Shown: positions 5,119-5,828 of the stretch, in pieces
How positions within the stretch are numbered: the first letter of the stretch is position 1
Layout of the letters: each line of letters begins with the position of its first letter
Assembly: GCA_913020235.1 (NCBI GenBank)
Contig: CAJWBT010000165.1
Coordinates: 1-5,828 of the forward strand
DNA: 5,828 bases
Reading direction: 5' to 3'
Source of the DNA: an uncultured Chloroflexota bacterium
GTDB taxonomy: Bacteria; Chloroflexota; Dehalococcoidia; UBA3495
Made by a program: the position numbers and the translations under genes
Notes under the pieces: generated by a model
Seen by the model: the letters and a program-made list of their open reading frames with translations, nothing else
What the model was told of the DNA's origin: nothing
Databases searched by the model: none

Positions 5119-5828
5119 ATGCCGAAGATCATTTGCTGGATGATGCAGATCTTTACCCCGGAAACCCTCAACGGGTTCTACGGTTATCCGAAGCTCAATC
5201 CGGTGGGACTGAGCTACCAGAAGATATTCAAGGTTGACTTCAAGCCGCGCCCGCTGGAGAAGACCGTCCGGGAGCTGCGCGAAGCCAACATGCTGGTCGC
5301 GGTACCCGCCCTGGACAACGACGTTCTGTACGGAACGTCCACTCCCTCTACCTGGGTTCGCGACCTGGTGGCAGAGTACCCGGACGTGTTCATCGGGTTT
5401 TCGGGGGCCGACCCCAACAAAGGGTACGATGCGGTCAAAGACCTGGAGCGGGATGTGAAGGAGTACGATTTCCGGGCCCTATACGTTCAACCCATGGAGT
5501 CCGGTGTGCCCATCGACGACCGGAGGCACTATCCCCTTTACACCAGGGCCTGCGATCTGGACATTCCAGTCTTCGTAGCCTGTTCCGTTCACTATAACAA
5601 TCGCGTCCCTCTGGACGTACAGAGCCCCTACCGGGTGGACCAAGTGGCCGTCGACTTCCCCGATTTGAAAATCGTCCTGCGGCATGCCCTCTTCCCCTGG
5701 ATATGGGAGATAGCAGCCGTCATGATGCGTCACCCTAATATGTACATGGAGATCTCCAGCTTCCGGCACAAGTACATTCATCCGGAATGGATCCGTTACA
5801 TCGACTCCATGTTCCAAGACCGCACGGT
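5119..5828 (+). CDS. Amidohydrolase_2-like TIM-barrel protein with altered metal ligands, 3' end missing
   Basis: The frame starts at ATG 5119 and stays open to the window edge (236 residues visible, probably about two thirds or more of the protein). Family body motifs of the PF04909 group (ACMSD-like decarboxylases and hydrolases) are clear: GTSTPSTWV (72-80), YPDVFIGFSGADP (87-99), FRALYVQP (118-125), DDRRHYPLYTRA (133-144), DIPVF (148-152), VAVDFPDLKIVLRHALFPW (176-194) and HPNMYMEIS (205-213). The usual HxH after the first strand is absent. Aligning IFTPE (11-15) to the common form puts Met8 and Gln10 at those positions. After strand 5, where the family has a metal-binding His, the sequence is VFVACS. 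His189 on strand 6 is kept; the strand 8 Asp lies outside the window. In-frame TGA 5110-5112 excludes a longer N-terminus. The activity is therefore uncertain: it may be a non-metal or non-catalytic member. It may share a transcript with the QueG-like gene upstream. Confidence 0.85.
   Translation, partial: MPKIICWMMQIFTPETLNGFYGYPKLNPVGLSYQKIFKVDFKPRPLEKTVRELREANMLVAVPALDNDVLYGTSTPSTWVRDLVAEYPDVFIGFSGADPNKGYDAVKDLERDVKEYDFRALYVQPMESGVPIDDRRHYPLYTRACDLDIPVFVACSVHYNNRVPLDVQSPYRVDQVAVDFPDLKIVLRHALFPWIWEIAAVMMRHPNMYMEISSFRHKYIHPEWIRYIDSMFQDRT

Overview
The window holds five protein-coding genes in GC-rich DNA (about 60% G+C by eye). No rRNA, tRNA, CRISPR array or mobile element was recognised. 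Strong AAGGAGG-type ribosome sites, two iron-sulfur enzyme families and a flavin oxidoreductase suggest a bacterium with a partly anaerobic, redox-oriented metabolism. A Chloroflexota (Dehalococcoidia-like) or GC-rich Bacillota source would fit, but this rests on general gene content and is not a firm placement.

Layout from left to right: (1) the 3' part of a conserved gene on + (1-1053), whose protein has a GDGFPIVPAT start region and a NAVMAGC motif and is of unproven function. A 12-bp hairpin resembling a terminator follows at 1106-1143. (2) An FAD-dependent oxidoreductase on + (1266-2684). (3) Convergent to it, with 14 bp between the stop codons, a radical SAM/SPASM enzyme on - (2699-3811) of what I recognise as the BA_1875 / TIGR04053 type. 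(4) Across a gap of about 390 bp, a divergent QueG-like protein with two [4Fe-4S] clusters on + (4205-5035). (5) After a hairpin-containing 83-bp gap, an amidohydrolase_2-like TIM-barrel gene on + (5119 to beyond the window end).

The genes do not form one operon. Genes 1 and 2 point the same way but appear separated by a terminator-like hairpin. The radical SAM gene stands alone on the other strand with its own good TATAAT promoter element. Genes 4 and 5 could share a transcript. No single pathway can be read from the set: it combines flavin, radical-SAM and low-potential Fe-S chemistry with a hydrolase/decarboxylase fold.

The most notable observation is that the last gene keeps the family body motifs but lacks the N-terminal HxH metal ligands and the histidine on strand 5. 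It may be a non-catalytic or re-purposed member, or belong to a subfamily with a different metal site.
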